Assembly (NCBI GenBank): GCA_020747065.1 | Contig: JAGMVK010000017.1 | Location: forward strand, 1,178,001-1,242,000 | Reading direction: 5' to 3' | DNA from: Cadophora sp. MPI-SDFR-AT-0126 | Taxonomy: Eukaryota; Ascomycota; Leotiomycetes; Helotiales; Ploettnerulaceae | DNA: 64,000 nucleotides | In this document: positions 1-11,764 of the stretch, piece after piece | Numbering within the stretch: the stretch's first letter is position 1 | Layout: each line of letters begins with the position of its first letter | Notes under the pieces: model-generated | The model's input: the letters and a program-made list of their open reading frames with translations, nothing else | Database searches by the model: none | Told to the model about the DNA's origin: nothing | Translations under genes and position numbers: made by a program

Positions 1-698
1 ACGAGTAATATGTCGGTGACAATATCACACGTCCCCATCGTGAGAAGCTGGGCGTATCCTTGCCGACATTTCCCGCCAGGATCAGGAGCGACCTGCCAAT
101 AATGCGTGAAAGGTTGACACTCCGCCAGATCCGCAATCACAGTCGCAAAGAATGTGAGCAGGAGAAACCACCTAATGATCTGTAGCATCCTCTCGTGCGA
201 TCTAGTCCAGATATTAATAGTAAGCCGCTTGAAGAACTCGGTGATCGTAAGTTTTAGCATCCATAATCTATAAACTCTAGTCAGCCATCTCACCCGAACT
301 CTTAAAAAATCCCCATTTTTTTTCTTTTCATGCCGAGGGAAAACCTACGTCGCCGCATACAGGATCCTAGACACCAGAACCAGCCGGCTCCCAATCGATC
401 TGTGATACAATTGTTCATCCGACAGCCCAGTCGTGATCGCATTGTTGGTTCCGTAGAGCAGAATGACATGTACCAACGCCATGCGCCCAAACAGCGGAAT
501 AATGCATGCAAAAGCCAGCCAATCCTCCTTGAACAGCTTTTCCGTCCGTATATACCGTCCGCAGACCCGGAAAAGTATTATCACCGCCGCGAAAATCGTA
601 CACCACCAACACACCAGCAGTGTGGCCTTGTCGTCGCGGAACGCCCGCGCGGGCGGCGGGGAGCTGTATATCGACATGGCGGGAGAAGAGACTGCCAC
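1..698 (-). CDS. PTH11-like / fungal rhodopsin-domain integral membrane protein, N-terminal part (runs off the window)
   Basis: The minus-strand gene starts at the ATG at 698. Exon 1 is 698-349 and exon 2 is 276 to beyond position 1, with a 72 bp intron (348-277; donor GTAGGT, acceptor CTAG). Joining them keeps one frame across the junction (SRILYAAT-VYRLWMLK). The readable part holds at least three hydrophobic helices: one from about residue 25 (TLLVCWWCTIFAAVIILFRV), a second around LAFACIIPLFGRMALVHVIL, and a third in exon 2 (WFLLLTFFATVIADLA). After the third comes the family hallmark AECQPFTHYWQVAPDP followed by CRQGYAQLLTMG. These features are typical of the large PTH11-like/rhodopsin-fold family of seven-helix fungal membrane proteins, some of which act in surface sensing. 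The C-terminal helices and tail lie outside the window. The ligand and role of this member are unknown. Family call is firm; function is not. Confidence 0.88.
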
Positions 699-1290
699 GC
701 CCGTCTACCTCCGCAGAGGGGACGAGCGAGGAGTTGAGGGGATTCGCAAATGTTTCGGTCCCGGTGTTACTATTGTTCGGCGCTTGTCAATTGCGCATTC
801 CGGTCTGGCCTCCTGGATTCCGGGAGAAGATGATTGCGAAGAATGCGGCGCATGGGCCGTGGCATCAGGGCGTGGGACTCGAGATTCGAGATGTCTCTCG
901 GAGGGAACAATGTAATTGTCTTGTCTTGTATGGTGTCGCGTGGGCGATCTACCGGCTGGATCAGAATGGCGTTCTCGAAGCTGATTGTACCCGAGAGGCG
1001 TCCCAGCACGGTGGTCCAGTACGTCAGAAGGGTGTATTGGCGGTGGGGATGCACTGACTGTAACGCTCGAAGACTACCGATTTAACTGTGCAGTTATTGT
1101 CCAGAAGGAGGGAGTATTAAGTATCGCGACGTCGAGTCCGGGTGGGAAGTGTCAGACGGTGTGGTGAGAGCTGATGCTGGGTTGTACAAGTCGAAGAGGC
1201 GGAAGAGGTGGAGAGAACGAAGCACGATATGTGTGGGAGCACAAGGCACAAGGCTCTTGTCAAAAGCTAAGGATAGGATTGATACCTCCG

Positions 1291-1306
1291 TAGATAGATA
1301 GATAGA
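1291..1306. repeat. TAGA microsatellite
   Basis: Four uninterrupted TAGA units lie in non-coding DNA upstream of the PTH11-like gene. No function is implied. Confidence 0.8.
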
Positions 1307-1499
1307 TTGGAGTAAGTGGATTGGAGTGCCACGAGAGTGGAGGCAGAAACTACTGAAAGTGGATGGCAGGATAGGACACCGGGTAGTGATAGGCTCGATA
1401 GCAGAGGAATAATTTGGGGCGGGGGTCTTGTTCTGGTTCTGGGCTGGGGGGACGGCTTGGCTGGGATGAGAAGAGAATTTAGTTAGTGAGAGAGCCCTG

Positions 1500-1581
1500 G
1501 TACTGTACTGTGCTGTAATGTACTGTACGGTGCTGTCAGCAGGACTGGCGGTGCGGTACGATGCGGTGCGGTGCGGTGCTG
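1500..1581. repeat. Low-complexity CTGTA/GCGGT repeat tract
   Basis: A run of degenerate ACTGTACTGTGCTGT units passes into GTGCGGT units. A very similar CTGTGCTGTACTGTGCTGTG tract sits in the divergent promoter near 19,790. This is simple sequence in both places, probably slippage-derived. Confidence 0.7.
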
Positions 1582-4500
1582 AAGAAGGGCCTATCAGTGC
1601 AGTTCCCGACAAAATCAATGATCGCTGCTGGTAGCCTACGTACTGTACACAGGAGGTAGTGTCGTGTAGTGTCAGATCCTGTGAACCGGGCAGGGAAGCG
1701 GTGTGTTGACATTTTAGTGATGCCTGATGCCTCATGCCTGGTCTCGTAGGCTTGGGGCGGGCTTGAAGGGAGGCTTGGGAGGGCCTGGAATGGCTGGAAG
1801 ACACGCTTTTGCACCCGAGTATTCCTCTTGTCCGCACGGCACGGCACTGCACCTGACATGAGACATTACGATACCGTACGCCACGGCGGCTGATCGAATG
1901 AGGCTTCCAAAATGCTCGTACATCTACTTAAATTACACACAACGCCCACGTACCTCATGAGTACGTAGCTCTCGGTACTTTTGTTCTTTAGACAGCTGCA
2001 AATACTCGTAAAGTTCAATAGAAAGAGCTGAAGTCCGGCACTCGACACGAGGCTGGCGTGGGCGTAAGAAAGGAAAGGTGAGGAGAAAAAGAGGCACACG
2101 CAAAAAGATGGGGGGGCAAGGTGCAGGGGTTCAGTTCAGAGTCTGTCTCTTTTTCGCCCACCACCAAAAGATAACGGTTCAGCGCCACCTCGCCTCAGGA
2201 TAGGCCGGCAGCTATCAATTGTGGACATTCGGGCTTGGGCCACGACAACCGAACGGCTCATATCTCTCCTGCGGCACAGCACCACTCGCTCTCTGAGCTT
2301 TTAGAACCAACAATTCCAGGCATCCCTGCACATTTAATTGAAATAACATGAGCTCGTGCACAGACCGAAGGAGTTCAAAGTCAAATCAATTATCAGACAG
2401 TTTTGACAGCTTGACCGCTGTCTGTCAGGCGGCCACATGGCACTGACTGTCTCGGTAGCCGTGTTGATCTCGATCTCGCCTGTTTCTTCTCCAGTTTCTT
2501 GTCGCTGGGCTTGACCTCACTAGCGAGCTAGAGCTGTCATAACATATTATGACCGGTCAGGCGACCAAGGGAGAAATTGTTCTGAGTTAGTTCTTCCTTC
2601 TGGGGAAACGGCAAGACAAAGGTAGATATTGTGCTGTGTTAGTACTTGTTTCGTCTTCTGCAAAAGAATGAACAAGTACTGGCCCAGAGACGAGTCAGAC
2701 ACAGCCCATTCATGTCAAAGTCAAGCAATCGATATGATCAATCAGTACCTTCTATCGTTTCTAATACTACTCTACAGAGACAATTTCATTCTTCACTTCA
2801 CATTCAGGCGTAGCAGAATATCACGACAGATTTCTCGGTAGTGCTTGACGAGGATGAAATCCACTTTGACTGGAAATTTGAGTAGCGAGCCTAGCCCTGG
2901 TAGATGAGGAATGTCTCGGTAGGCTTCCCAGGGGTCGGAGTTATTGTCGTCTGTGTTATTTGGCAGCTGGGACGGGGAAGGGTAAGACATCTTGACTTGG
3001 GAGAAGAGTTCGATATGCACAGGTTGACCAGAGTCTTTTGGGAAGAGAAAGTATTGTGAGACAAGAATGAAGGCTATGCTTATATAGGATTGTACATGAT
3101 GAATCAACGATGCTCTGAGCTAGTTCTGGATCCCAAAAGAGCGTAGCATTTCACACTGCCGGAAACGCTCGAGACGATTTGGAACATCTGGAAGTGTTTG
3201 TTGACAGCTCGGCAATTGAGCGAGGAGAGAATGTCAGAAGGTAATTTCGGATGTATTCAGATGTACCTCCGGAGCGTGCGGATAGATATATGTCCATGGA
3301 TTTTGCCATATGTCCGATATTGTGAGCATTGGAAACCAGCGTTGATGTCGGGCCGCTCATTGTGAATAGGCTCCTAGAGGACTCCGGAATGTAGCCAGAG
3401 ACTATGAGAAATTAAATAAACACTTCGATACGTGATCTTCTTCTTGAACAGAGAATGCTCAAACCAATTCTAAAGATTCCGCTTAGAATCACTGAACAGC
3501 CTGGCGACCAAAGATCACAGGCCATTCATTGGAGCAGTCGCCTGTACCTACAGCCTCGCAAGTCGAGCGAATTAGTTAGGCTAAGACCCGATCGCTCTTT
3601 CCGGGCTTCTTAAAGGATTGAAATAACGACGTAAATGGATCACTTGGACGGCCTGTTTGGCATTGGTTACTTGGCTTGACCACGTCTACTGCAGTGTTGC
3701 ACAGAACCTCGAACTCGATGAGGACTAAGATTGAAAATTGATACGCATTTCCGACATGAATCAAGACAATACACAAAATAGTGGAGTAATGAGATTGGTA
3801 TTACCGCCAACAGAGCAAATGAGAATGGTACTCACAGAGTCCAATAGATAAACATCACCCCATCCTCCCCGGCTCATCAAGCAACGCAATGTCCCGCCCC
3901 ATTCCAGCATGAAGAGGCGTTTCCAGACACGGCAGATGAGCTCACAGCGCGGAAGGATTCTCTGGCAGTGGTAGGCCAAAAATTGAAGGTATCATGCGAC
4001 TGTATTGGGCTGTCTCAGCACCCTTTTTCATTTAACTTTGAACGAAAGTGGCGGAGCGCAAAAGGTTTTAGTCGAAAGTCAAATGCCAAACTAACTTCCC
4101 AATCTAGATTGAATCAAATGCCCTTCCTCCCTTCTCATTTTCTGTCATTTCTCTGAAGGGCGATATCACTCTCGATAAGCATAGCATGCCTCCTCAATCT
4201 TCGAGCATCTCTCGAAGAACGGGAAGACGTTGAAGCCATCCAGAAAACCCCTCACCGTGGAATGAGCGCTACTGCACAGAAGCCTGGATACCATGCACGG
4301 AGGCTTGAAATGGCGTTTGGAATCGGTCGGATTAGGAAGCTGTCTAGAAGGTGTGGAAGGTTAATTTGTTCTGGAATTCGGGTGGAAGGTCGAGGGAAGG
4401 GGAGGGAAGTGAGGGGTTGGGGAGGCACGTGTGTCTTACTTCGTCGCCAGCAATGACCCCCACGCTGCCATCCATCATGTCGTTTTCGTGTAGGATGACA

Positions 4501-4694
4501 GACGCTTATTATCGGGAGAAATGCTCTGTCAATGACAAACGGCGATCGTCAAGTAACATCGGCGTCATACCAAGCTGACGTTGAACTTGATACCCGATGC
4601 GGGAAGTCACTTCCGGATCACGTGGATCCGTACCCCGCCAAGCCGTATCCTCTTACTCCCCACTGCAACTCATTCATCACAGCACAATTGCAAA

Positions 4695-5672
4695 ATGACA
4701 CATTCATTCCATGTCCACAAGACAAGCTCCCACCTCAAATGGGACAATTCTCTCAAACCCGTCCTCACAGTCTCTTCTGGAAGCACTATCAGCTTCGATC
4801 TCCTCGATGGCGGCGGCAACCAGTTGACTGAAAGTTCAACACCAACCGATGTAGCAAACATTGATCTCTCTCTCGCCGATCCAGCCATAGGACCTGTCTA
4901 TATCACAGATGCTGAGCCCGGAGACGTCCTCAAAATCGAATTCTTAGACTTGAAAACTGCATCGTTCGGCTGGACGGCGGTTTTCCCCAGCTCATTCGCA
5001 TTCGGACTCCTTGCTGACGAGTTCCTCGATGCGAATATCAAGATCTGGGATTTGGAGACTCATAGAGACGAGGGGTATACGGTCTTCAAAGAGGGCATTC
5101 ATATCCCCATCAAGCCATTTCTAGGTGTTGTTGGCCTAGCACACGAGGCGAAAGGGGAGTTCAGCACTATTCCGCCTTATGACACAGGCGGAAATATTGA
5201 CTGTAAACACATCACTGTTGGATCGACTCTCTATCTCCCTGTCAAAGTTTCCGGTGCGTTGTTCAGTTGCGGAGATGGCCATGCAGCGCAGGGTGATGGT
5301 GAGGTGTGCGGGACTGCGATTGAAACGGCCATGAAAGCAACTGTGCGCTTGACAGTCGAAAAGGGCAAAGATTGGGTGACGAGTCCGCACTACATCACCT
5401 CAACTAAACACTCTGCTCATCATGCAAAGATGGGGACCAAAGGCGAGTATGCTGCGTTGGGAATCGATCCGGATTTGAGAGAGGCGAGTAGGAAGGCGTT
5501 GAGGGGCTTGATCGCGTGGTTGGTTAGTGAGAAGGGTCTGACGAGGGTGGAGAGTTATATGTTGGCGAGTGTTGCGGCGGATTTGAAGATTGCGGAGGCG
5601 GTTGATATGCCGAACTATGCGGTGGCATGTAGTTTGCCGTTGAGTATTTTCGTTGATCTCCAGTATGCATGA
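4695..5672 (+). CDS. Acetamidase/formamidase (FmdA/AmdA family)
   Basis: The 325-residue uninterrupted frame belongs to the acetamidase/formamidase family, which hydrolyses short-chain amides such as formamide or acetamide to the acid and ammonia and serves in nitrogen scavenging. Visible family motifs, in order: PVYITDAEPGDVL (67-79), a PPYDTGGNIDCKHIT block (160-174), and the highly conserved FSCGDGHAAQGDGEVCG (190-206), which carries metal- and active-site residues. Length fits the 300-330 residue fungal and bacterial members. The frame is open further upstream, to 4,581. I choose the ATG at 4,695 because it sits in a good context (AAAATGAC) and puts the family's usual N-terminal HKTSSHLKWDNSLKP stretch close to the start. 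No intron is needed. There is no signal peptide, so the enzyme is probably cytosolic. Confidence 0.9.
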   Translation: MTHSFHVHKTSSHLKWDNSLKPVLTVSSGSTISFDLLDGGGNQLTESSTPTDVANIDLSLADPAIGPVYITDAEPGDVLKIEFLDLKTASFGWTAVFPSSFAFGLLADEFLDANIKIWDLETHRDEGYTVFKEGIHIPIKPFLGVVGLAHEAKGEFSTIPPYDTGGNIDCKHITVGSTLYLPVKVSGALFSCGDGHAAQGDGEVCGTAIETAMKATVRLTVEKGKDWVTSPHYITSTKHSAHHAKMGTKGEYAALGIDPDLREASRKALRGLIAWLVSEKGLTRVESYMLASVAADLKIAEAVDMPNYAVACSLPLSIFVDLQYA

Positions 5673-6402
5673 TGGAGGGGAAGGAGGAAGGTCGAAACCT
5701 GCGTGGCCGGGGATTCTCAGAGCAACAAGGGAGGCTTCTTCATAGTATGAAGACAGAAGACACTCATATATGTGTGTGTATGAGCACTCCGTACTATTCT
5801 ACCGAGTCTATCAGGGAAAGAAACAGGGCCGCAGGCAAATTCAAGAGTCATGATTCCAGCTCTGTATCTCAATTCTGCCACCCACACCTAGAGACACACG
5901 AATAATTTCTGAGTACTACTCACTTAACTTCCCGCACGATATCCTGAACGTTCTCTCAGCTACGCCGTATACATCAAACATGCAAATTTGTAAACAAACA
6001 TTCAATTTCTCGTATGTACGGCCAATCGCGGTGTTGACTGACTTGGCCCCACCCGGCCGTCCTCACTTCCGGGTCCCGACTGGAGCTTCCTTGAGATGTT
6101 CCGGATCCGGGACTAACACAAGACTTCATTTCAATATGTATCGTATCGAAGGCCGGTTTTCTATTGCGATTGGTAATATTTGTTTTGTTGCGCATCATTT
6201 AACTGTCCTGAATTGTCGTACAAGTACAAGCTATTACTTACGCTATCTGACCAAGTTTCACTGTTTCAGGTAGTATCAAACCTTGAAACTCAACAACGAC
6301 AGCTGCATCTCCCAAATTATCGATTCCGCTTTCCCACAAGACACATCGGTATTACCCTCCAGATCCAGCTCAAGAGTGACGCTGAAATAATTTACGACTT
6401 CC
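5673..6402. other. Intergenic spacer
   Basis: Holds the end of the amidase transcript and the promoter of the next hydrolase. Short open frames here have no recognisable domains and I see no repeat. Confidence 0.5.
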
Positions 6403-7661
6403 ATGAACATGACCGAATCCGAGCAAGCCAACATCGAAGCTCCAAACGACACTCTGGAGCCGACCATCACAGATTGGCTCCGTCTCATATTGATTCCAGC
6501 TTGCATCCCCGTCATTCTTATCCAAGCCCTCTTCCGACGAACAAGAAACTTCAATAAAAACGAAATAGCTTTCATTCCCGATCTCAGCTACTCCGCAATT
6601 CGATTCCTTGCTCGGTATGTTCTCATCCCAATCTACCCATAGATATATATAAATTTACCAACCATCGGACGTCATACAGTCATCAGTTCACACCCATCTC
6701 ACTGCTACGCCACTTTTCCTCTGACACATCTCGCGTCCTCACCTCACCCCGCTTCAAGACCCAAACTTCAGCAGGCAACATCTACCAGTCCGTCCTCCTC
6801 CCAAAAGTAGCAGGATATTGGCTCTGTAAAGGCCCACCTGGAACACTCATCTCCCCAGCAAAATGTGATATCGTACTCTACTACCTGCACGGCGGCGCTT
6901 ACGCTGAAGGTCATCCTGCCAGGTTTCTGGCTATGATCCTTCGCGTTGCGGAAATAGCCGCTGAGAGAGGCATCACGTTGAGTTGTTTCGGATTGCGGTA
7001 CTCGTATGCACCCGAGCAGAAATACCCAAAGCAGCTGGAGCAAGCAGTCGAAGGGTATAAATTTCTGCTCCACGGGGAGGGCATTTTGCCCGAAAGAATT
7101 GGCGTGCTTGGTGATTCGGCGGGTGGGCACCTCGCGCTGTGTTTGCTAACCAGTCTACCTGGTTTGGGACTTCCGAAGCCAGATAGAGGAGTGTTTCTGA
7201 TGAGTCCTTGGTTGGACCTCAGATGCTCTATTCGACCGTCTGTGGTGCGAAATAAGTACAAGGATTTCATCGACCGCGATCGATTGGCTGTTCTCGGTGA
7301 GAACATTTTCTCAAGCACTGAAGAGTTGGAGAAATGCCCGCATCGCGACTTCACTGAGCCGTTGACTGGTGAACTGCATTGGACGGATATCTTACCAAAG
7401 AGAGTGTGGATGAGTGCTGGTGCGAATGAGATACTACTTGACGAGATTGTGGAATTCAAGGGACTCTTAGAAAGGAAGGGCGTGCATGTGGAATTGGATA
7501 TCAAGGAAGGTGGCATTCATGTTTGGCAAGGAATGGAGGATGTGATGGATGCAGGACTTTACTTGAAAATTGAAGCAGGGGAGAAGCTTCCTGAGGGGTT
7601 GTTGAAAGGCTGTACGAATGTCGCGGAGGCTGTACTGGAGGGAGTGCAAAAGCAGGAATGA
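6403..7661 (+). CDS. Alpha/beta hydrolase fold-3 esterase (HSL-like)
   Basis: Two exons, 6403-6614 and 6680-7661, flank a 65 bp intron (donor GTATGT, acceptor CAG) and encode about 397 residues. The N-terminus has one hydrophobic helix (WLRLILIPACIPVILIQALF), so the enzyme may be membrane-anchored. The catalytic domain shows the oxyanion-hole motif HGGAY (141-145), the nucleophile elbow GDSAGGH with Ser217, a likely acid at about Asp325 (NEILLDE) and the catalytic histidine at about His351 (GGIHVWQ). These are the elements of the hormone-sensitive-lipase-type esterase/acetyl-hydrolase group. Substrate cannot be told from sequence. It lies about 0.7 kb after the amidase on the same strand; a shared pathway is possible but unsupported. 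Start chosen at 6403; an in-frame ATG two codons later is an alternative. Confidence 0.87.
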
Positions 7662-7823
7662 GATGCGGAATGAAGCAGAGATCACAAAAGGCTTGTAAAC
7701 AAAACAAGCGAGCTGAAACGGCAAAGATGTCCTCCAAACTCCTAGTGTCTACACTTTTTTTTTAACATGATAATCCCGTCTGATCCCGACCAACACATGT
7801 CCCAATCACCAGAACTCTCGCCG

Positions 7824-8885
7824 TCACCAAGTGGGTGGCTGGACAATATCATACAAACACTTCACCATCCCATCCACCTCGCTCTGGCCACCATCTCCAG
7901 TTGTCACATTAAACCTGTTAACGGCAATTTTAACCCACAACGTCCCCTCAATCCTCGGATTCGGCACCCTCATATCTACAACCCCGGGTACATAATCCAC
8001 CATCCGAAAGCCACACCTAGTAACTCTCTCCGCAGCCTCATTCACAAAATCCCTTGGCGTCTTCGCTGTACGCGTCTGGCTGCAATAAATCACATCGCAG
8101 GATTTCTCGCCAGACGAGGCGGATGATGTGCAAGACTCGCCGCAGGAGTAAGTCTCGTCATAGCAGGAGGAGATCCAGCCGTGGATCACGCCGTAGAGAG
8201 TGTTATCTGGAGAAGAAAAGAGTGCGTTATGAGCTGGCTGGGTTCTGCAAGCGTATGCTCCAACCGGGACGGGGAGGGAAAGTAAGAGAAGGGCGGTGGC
8301 GAGTAGTGGTGTGTTAATGTTGGGAGCACTTTGCCTTTTTGCCGAGATTTTTGGTCTTGCTGAAGCTTGTTTAATAGGTTGATACTCTCGTGGTCGAGGT
8401 TCGAAGACTTGCAACCCGTCAAGAATGCCCAGTGCAATGGTCCAGACGAGGAAGCCGATACCTGTGGCAACAAGGAGTGCCACGAGATACAGAGGCTTGT
8501 ACCAGAATCTCTTCCAAGCCAATTCTTCATTTTTAAAAATGTCTCCTATAACCACCAAACATTCATGCGGATATTTGGCATCATTTCCCCAAGTCCAAAG
8601 GAGGCTGGCATCACATGGAACGCCTGAGACTTCGACGACGGCTGTCAAGCGACAAGCTGACTCTATCGACTTGACGTCCAAGCAGTCATTACAGCCGTCG
8701 TAACAGAGGTCGTAAGCTTCACTCCGAGCTCTTCCTATCCAGTGGGCTTCATTGGAAGAGACTTGCACCGAGGCTAAGACTTTGCTGGCGAGTTGCCAGC
8801 CGAAGTAGGCCGATGGGAGACTTGCGCAGATACCTAGGAGGATGGCAAGAGAATATCTCCATTTTGACGGTGTGGCTATAAGCAT
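7824..8885 (-). CDS. Unrecognised cysteine-rich protein with three membrane segments
   Basis: I do not recognise this family. A single-exon frame of 353 residues starts at the ATG at 8885; the frame is open further upstream but that part looks like leader sequence. Hydrophobic segments are at about 10-30 (signal anchor), 132-155 and 192-211. Between the first two lies a Cys-rich loop (C61, C65, C68, C78, C91, C109). After the third comes a second Cys-rich domain beginning at C213, with clustered SCYDETYSCGESC and KSCDVIYC motifs. Paired extracellular disulfide domains joined by helices suggest a surface or secretory-pathway membrane protein. The C-terminal domain, just after an Ala-ending helix (PVPVGAYA), could be released by signal-peptidase-like cleavage, but that is speculation. 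Codon use and length support a real gene. Confidence 0.65.
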   Translation of the reverse strand: MLIATPSKWRYSLAILLGICASLPSAYFGWQLASKVLASVQVSSNEAHWIGRARSEAYDLCYDGCNDCLDVKSIESACRLTAVVEVSGVPCDASLLWTWGNDAKYPHECLVVIGDIFKNEELAWKRFWYKPLYLVALLVATGIGFLVWTIALGILDGLQVFEPRPREYQPIKQASARPKISAKRQSAPNINTPLLATALLLLSLPVPVGAYACRTQPAHNALFSSPDNTLYGVIHGWISSCYDETYSCGESCTSSASSGEKSCDVIYCSQTRTAKTPRDFVNEAAERVTRCGFRMVDYVPGVVDMRVPNPRIEGTLWVKIAVNRFNVTTGDGGQSEVDGMVKCLYDIVQPPTW

Positions 8886-9828
8886 GGCGGATGAAGAAAT
8901 GGTCCAAGAGTTGTTCGGTGGTTTTTGAGAAAATCGTTTGACTTCAGAGTCAGTGAGAATCTGAATGGATATATATTTTTGGCTGTGATCCTTGGCGCCT
9001 GAAGGTGCCCGATGTATTGGTTGGGTGACGCCCTGCCATGCCTTCGCCCGGCTTACCCGTGTAGCTGAAATTGTGTAAATGTAGAGCCTCCTGACCGGAC
9101 GAATCACTTTGGGGTAGGTTGATAAAACGAGAGCCTCGAAAGCTCGAATAACGCAGGAGATTGGAAAGCTTCGTCGAAATAGAGGGTAATTTGAACATGG
9201 ATGCGCTTTTCTTTTCGAAGTCTTGTTTGTATTCAACAACCTGTGTGGGGCTTCCAGGGGCTTGCTCGCTAAAGTTTAGCGACTGTCGTCATTCCCCAGG
9301 CTTCTTTCGGTCAGGATTTTGGGTTTTAGAATCACTAAGGGCTTGATGACCGTTTAGAAACCTACATTCATGATTTGTTGCCCACTTCTTTGCTAGCTAG
9401 ACATTTGAAGACTCTCTTTTGTTTTTCGGGACACCCAGGAGGCGGTCATGGATTTCGCCGAATAGCAACTAAGTTAGGCTAGCAGATTCAAGCCAACAAT
9501 CTACCTCGGCTCGGTCCGTACTCATCTAAAGATCACTTTGATATTGTGTTTGAACACCTCATGGTCATACGGGGAAGTATGCTCTTTACCCAGGACCCGA
9601 GAACCGAGAAAATATTGTGAGTTCAGAGTGACGCTCTTCACGTAAAGCCGCCAATGGCATCACAGCATCTCGTTCTGTAAGCTGGTGCCTGTTTATGTCG
9701 ATCTGTCTTGGAAGGAAGAGGCGCAGAAAGTAGTGCAGAACCTAAACCTTCCGGAACATCAAACTTCTGCACTCACCACGTTTTATTCTCCATTCGATCA
9801 TATTTACCAATTTCACCGGACATCGGAA
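8886..9828. other. Intergenic spacer between divergent genes
   Basis: Divergent promoter region of the Cys-rich membrane protein (-) and the AAA ATPase (+). No convincing gene, RNA or repeat is visible. Confidence 0.5.
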
Positions 9829-11764
9829 ATGGCATCGACCACCGAAGGCCTGACCGATGCATTCACGTTCATCGACCGCACAGTTACCAGCGAGATTGGC
9901 CCACCCCAACTCTTCCCCAAATACAGCGACCTGACATCCGCCAAGCTCTCTAATCCAATCCTTCAATTGCTCGAGGATCTCCGAGCAAAGTATCCAGAAT
10001 ATGTTGTAACATATGTTGACCCCGGCAGTTTGAATCTGCTTACTTTTGCGTTTGCGGGGAACGCTACTGCGACATTGGATATCGGGAGTGATTCTGTGTT
10101 CCGGATGAGAGTTTGGCAGCAGCCTGTTGGGAGAGGGAAGACCGGAGGGCTAGCTGAGTCGAGAGGATTTGCGAAGTATGCGTATAGTTGGGGCGGTGAA
10201 GATTTTGTGCTGTATTGTGTTGTGGTGGGGTACTCGAACGTGCAGTGAGTCTCAATCCTGAGAACAGATGACCATTATTGATGACAAGATTCTAGGTTTG
10301 TGCTGAAGGAAATAGGCCCTGGCGAGAGTCAGTTATCTCATTCCGTGATTACGGACAGCCTTCTTGCGAAAGTAGGACTTTGGTCCCACAAAGAGCGAAA
10401 AGGCATCTATGTGTATGACTTGTACTGGCGATTGGACGAAGCTTTATACAATCAAGTACAAAAGTCAGTAGACTTCTGCCCCGAAACACAGAATTGGATT
10501 CTTCCTCATACTGGCTAACGATCAACAGGGCCACCTGGGACAAAGTGATCCTTGACCCGGGGATGAAGAACGAGTTGACTAGCGTCAGTGGTCGATTCTT
10601 CGACAGCAAAGATGTATATGCGGACTTGGGTGTGCCATGGAAAAGAGGGTTAATCTTTTATGGACCAGCAGGAAATGGAAAGACTATCAGTATCAAGGCT
10701 TTGATGCATACACTTGCTGATCGGAAAGATTCGATTCCAACATTATATGTAGGTCCTCTTGTGTGCGCTCTTCTCACTTTCCTGCAGCTTGATGTTCATG
10801 TCATGAAAATCGCCCAGAGAATGTCACCCGTCACACAGAGCCCATGGAAAGGACTTGCTAACTTCACGCCAATGTCTAGGTCAAGACAGCCCCCGCCACG
10901 GGTCATATCAGGAACGTCTTCGCCCTAGCCCGCGTCATGAGTCCCTGCCTCCTAGTCCTCGAAGACATAGACACCATCGTCACGTCCCAAACCCGCAGCT
11001 ACTTCTTCAACGAAGTCGACGGGCTGGAAAATAACGACGGCATCATGATGGTAGCGAGTACAAACCACATGGACCAGCTCGACCCCGGCCTATCCAAACG
11101 ACCGAGCCGCTTTGATAGGAAGTACTTGTTCCCGTTACCGAGCAAGGAGGAGAGGGTACAGTATGTGCGGTTCTGGAGGGAAAAATTGAGGGATAAGAAG
11201 AAGAGTGAGAAGATTGATGTGGAGTTCCCGGGTAAGTTGGTAGTGCCGATGGCGGAAATAATGCATGGGTTCAGTTTTGCGTACATGCAGGAGGCTTTTG
11301 TGGGCTCCTTGTTGGATATTGCGCATAAGCATGACGATGAAGATGAGGACGGGCATGGAACCGTTGAGGATGTCGAGGCAGTTGGAGGCGGCGATGATGA
11401 TCTTGAGAAGTATGAGCTTTGGAGGGTTATGAAGGAGCAGGTAAAGATGTTGCGGGATGAAATGGATGAAGAAACTTGTCCAGCTGTTGCATCCAAGGGT
11501 ACAGCAACACCATCTAATGGAGGATCTGGTGGCAGTGTGGTTCCAGGCATGGAAGACATCAACCCGCCTTGCCATTTATGCTCGCAGAGCCATTGTTGCC
11601 CCCCATACAGCCTTCCTTCATCAACACATCAAACTCAATCAGACGCCCCTTTTCCTCCACCACAACAACAAGCGCTCTGGGGGCGGCCAGAGTGTTTTGC
11701 ATTCAATGATTGGACCAACCGCCTTCAAGGACTATCACTCTTTGCTCAAGACTTGAACCTGTAA
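9829..11764 (+). CDS. Bcs1-like AAA+ ATPase
   Basis: Four exons (9829-10244, 10296-10463, 10529-10748, 10880-11764) encode about 562 residues. Introns are 51, 65 and 131 bp, with donors GTGAGT, GTCAGT and GTAGGT. The ATPase core has Walker A GPAGNGKT (240-247), Walker B LLVLED (292-297), sensor-1 ASTNH, and the arginine-finger region SKRPSRFDRKYLFPLP. Together with the preceding YYWRLDEALYNQV-type linker (here LYWRLDEALYNQV), this matches the fungal Bcs1-like subgroup. Yeast Bcs1 is a mitochondrial inner-membrane translocase for the Rieske protein, but this shorter fungal branch lacks an obvious transmembrane helix, so that role should not be assumed. The C-terminus is a low-complexity acidic then Pro/Gln-rich tail. 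An in-frame upstream ATG at 9685 is less likely. Confidence 0.87.

Larger units (their letters stand above)
699..4694. other. Long intergenic stretch without a convincing gene
   Basis: Almost 4 kb separates the PTH11-like gene from the amidase. I see only short open frames on both strands, without recognisable domains or a chain of splice sites. Base composition is normal, not AT-rich, so this is not an RIP block. The first kilobase must hold the promoter of the minus-strand receptor gene. On the minus strand, 2989-2793 could encode 65 residues beginning MSYPSPSQLP, but nothing supports it as a gene. Around 3,850-3,960 one minus frame contains an ankyrin-like scrap (TPLHAGMGRDIALL) closed quickly by a stop; this may be a relic. 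Two simple repeats are listed separately. Confidence 0.55.

Noticed and set aside
770..1054. 94-codon minus-strand frame upstream of the PTH11-like gene
   Set aside because: No domain; the PTH11-like protein already has a natural start at 698.
1094..1852. 252-codon minus-strand open frame
   Set aside because: Composition is repetitive (runs of His, Thr and Ser from the CTGTA/GCGGT tract), with no domain and no splice logic.
3761..3979. Ankyrin-like scrap (TPLHAGM) on the minus strand
   Set aside because: A single repeat-sized match ended by a stop; too short to support even a pseudogene.
9685..9828. Upstream in-frame start for the AAA ATPase
   Set aside because: The 48 extra residues have no family similarity; the ATG at 9829 has a better context. 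The possibility is not excluded.
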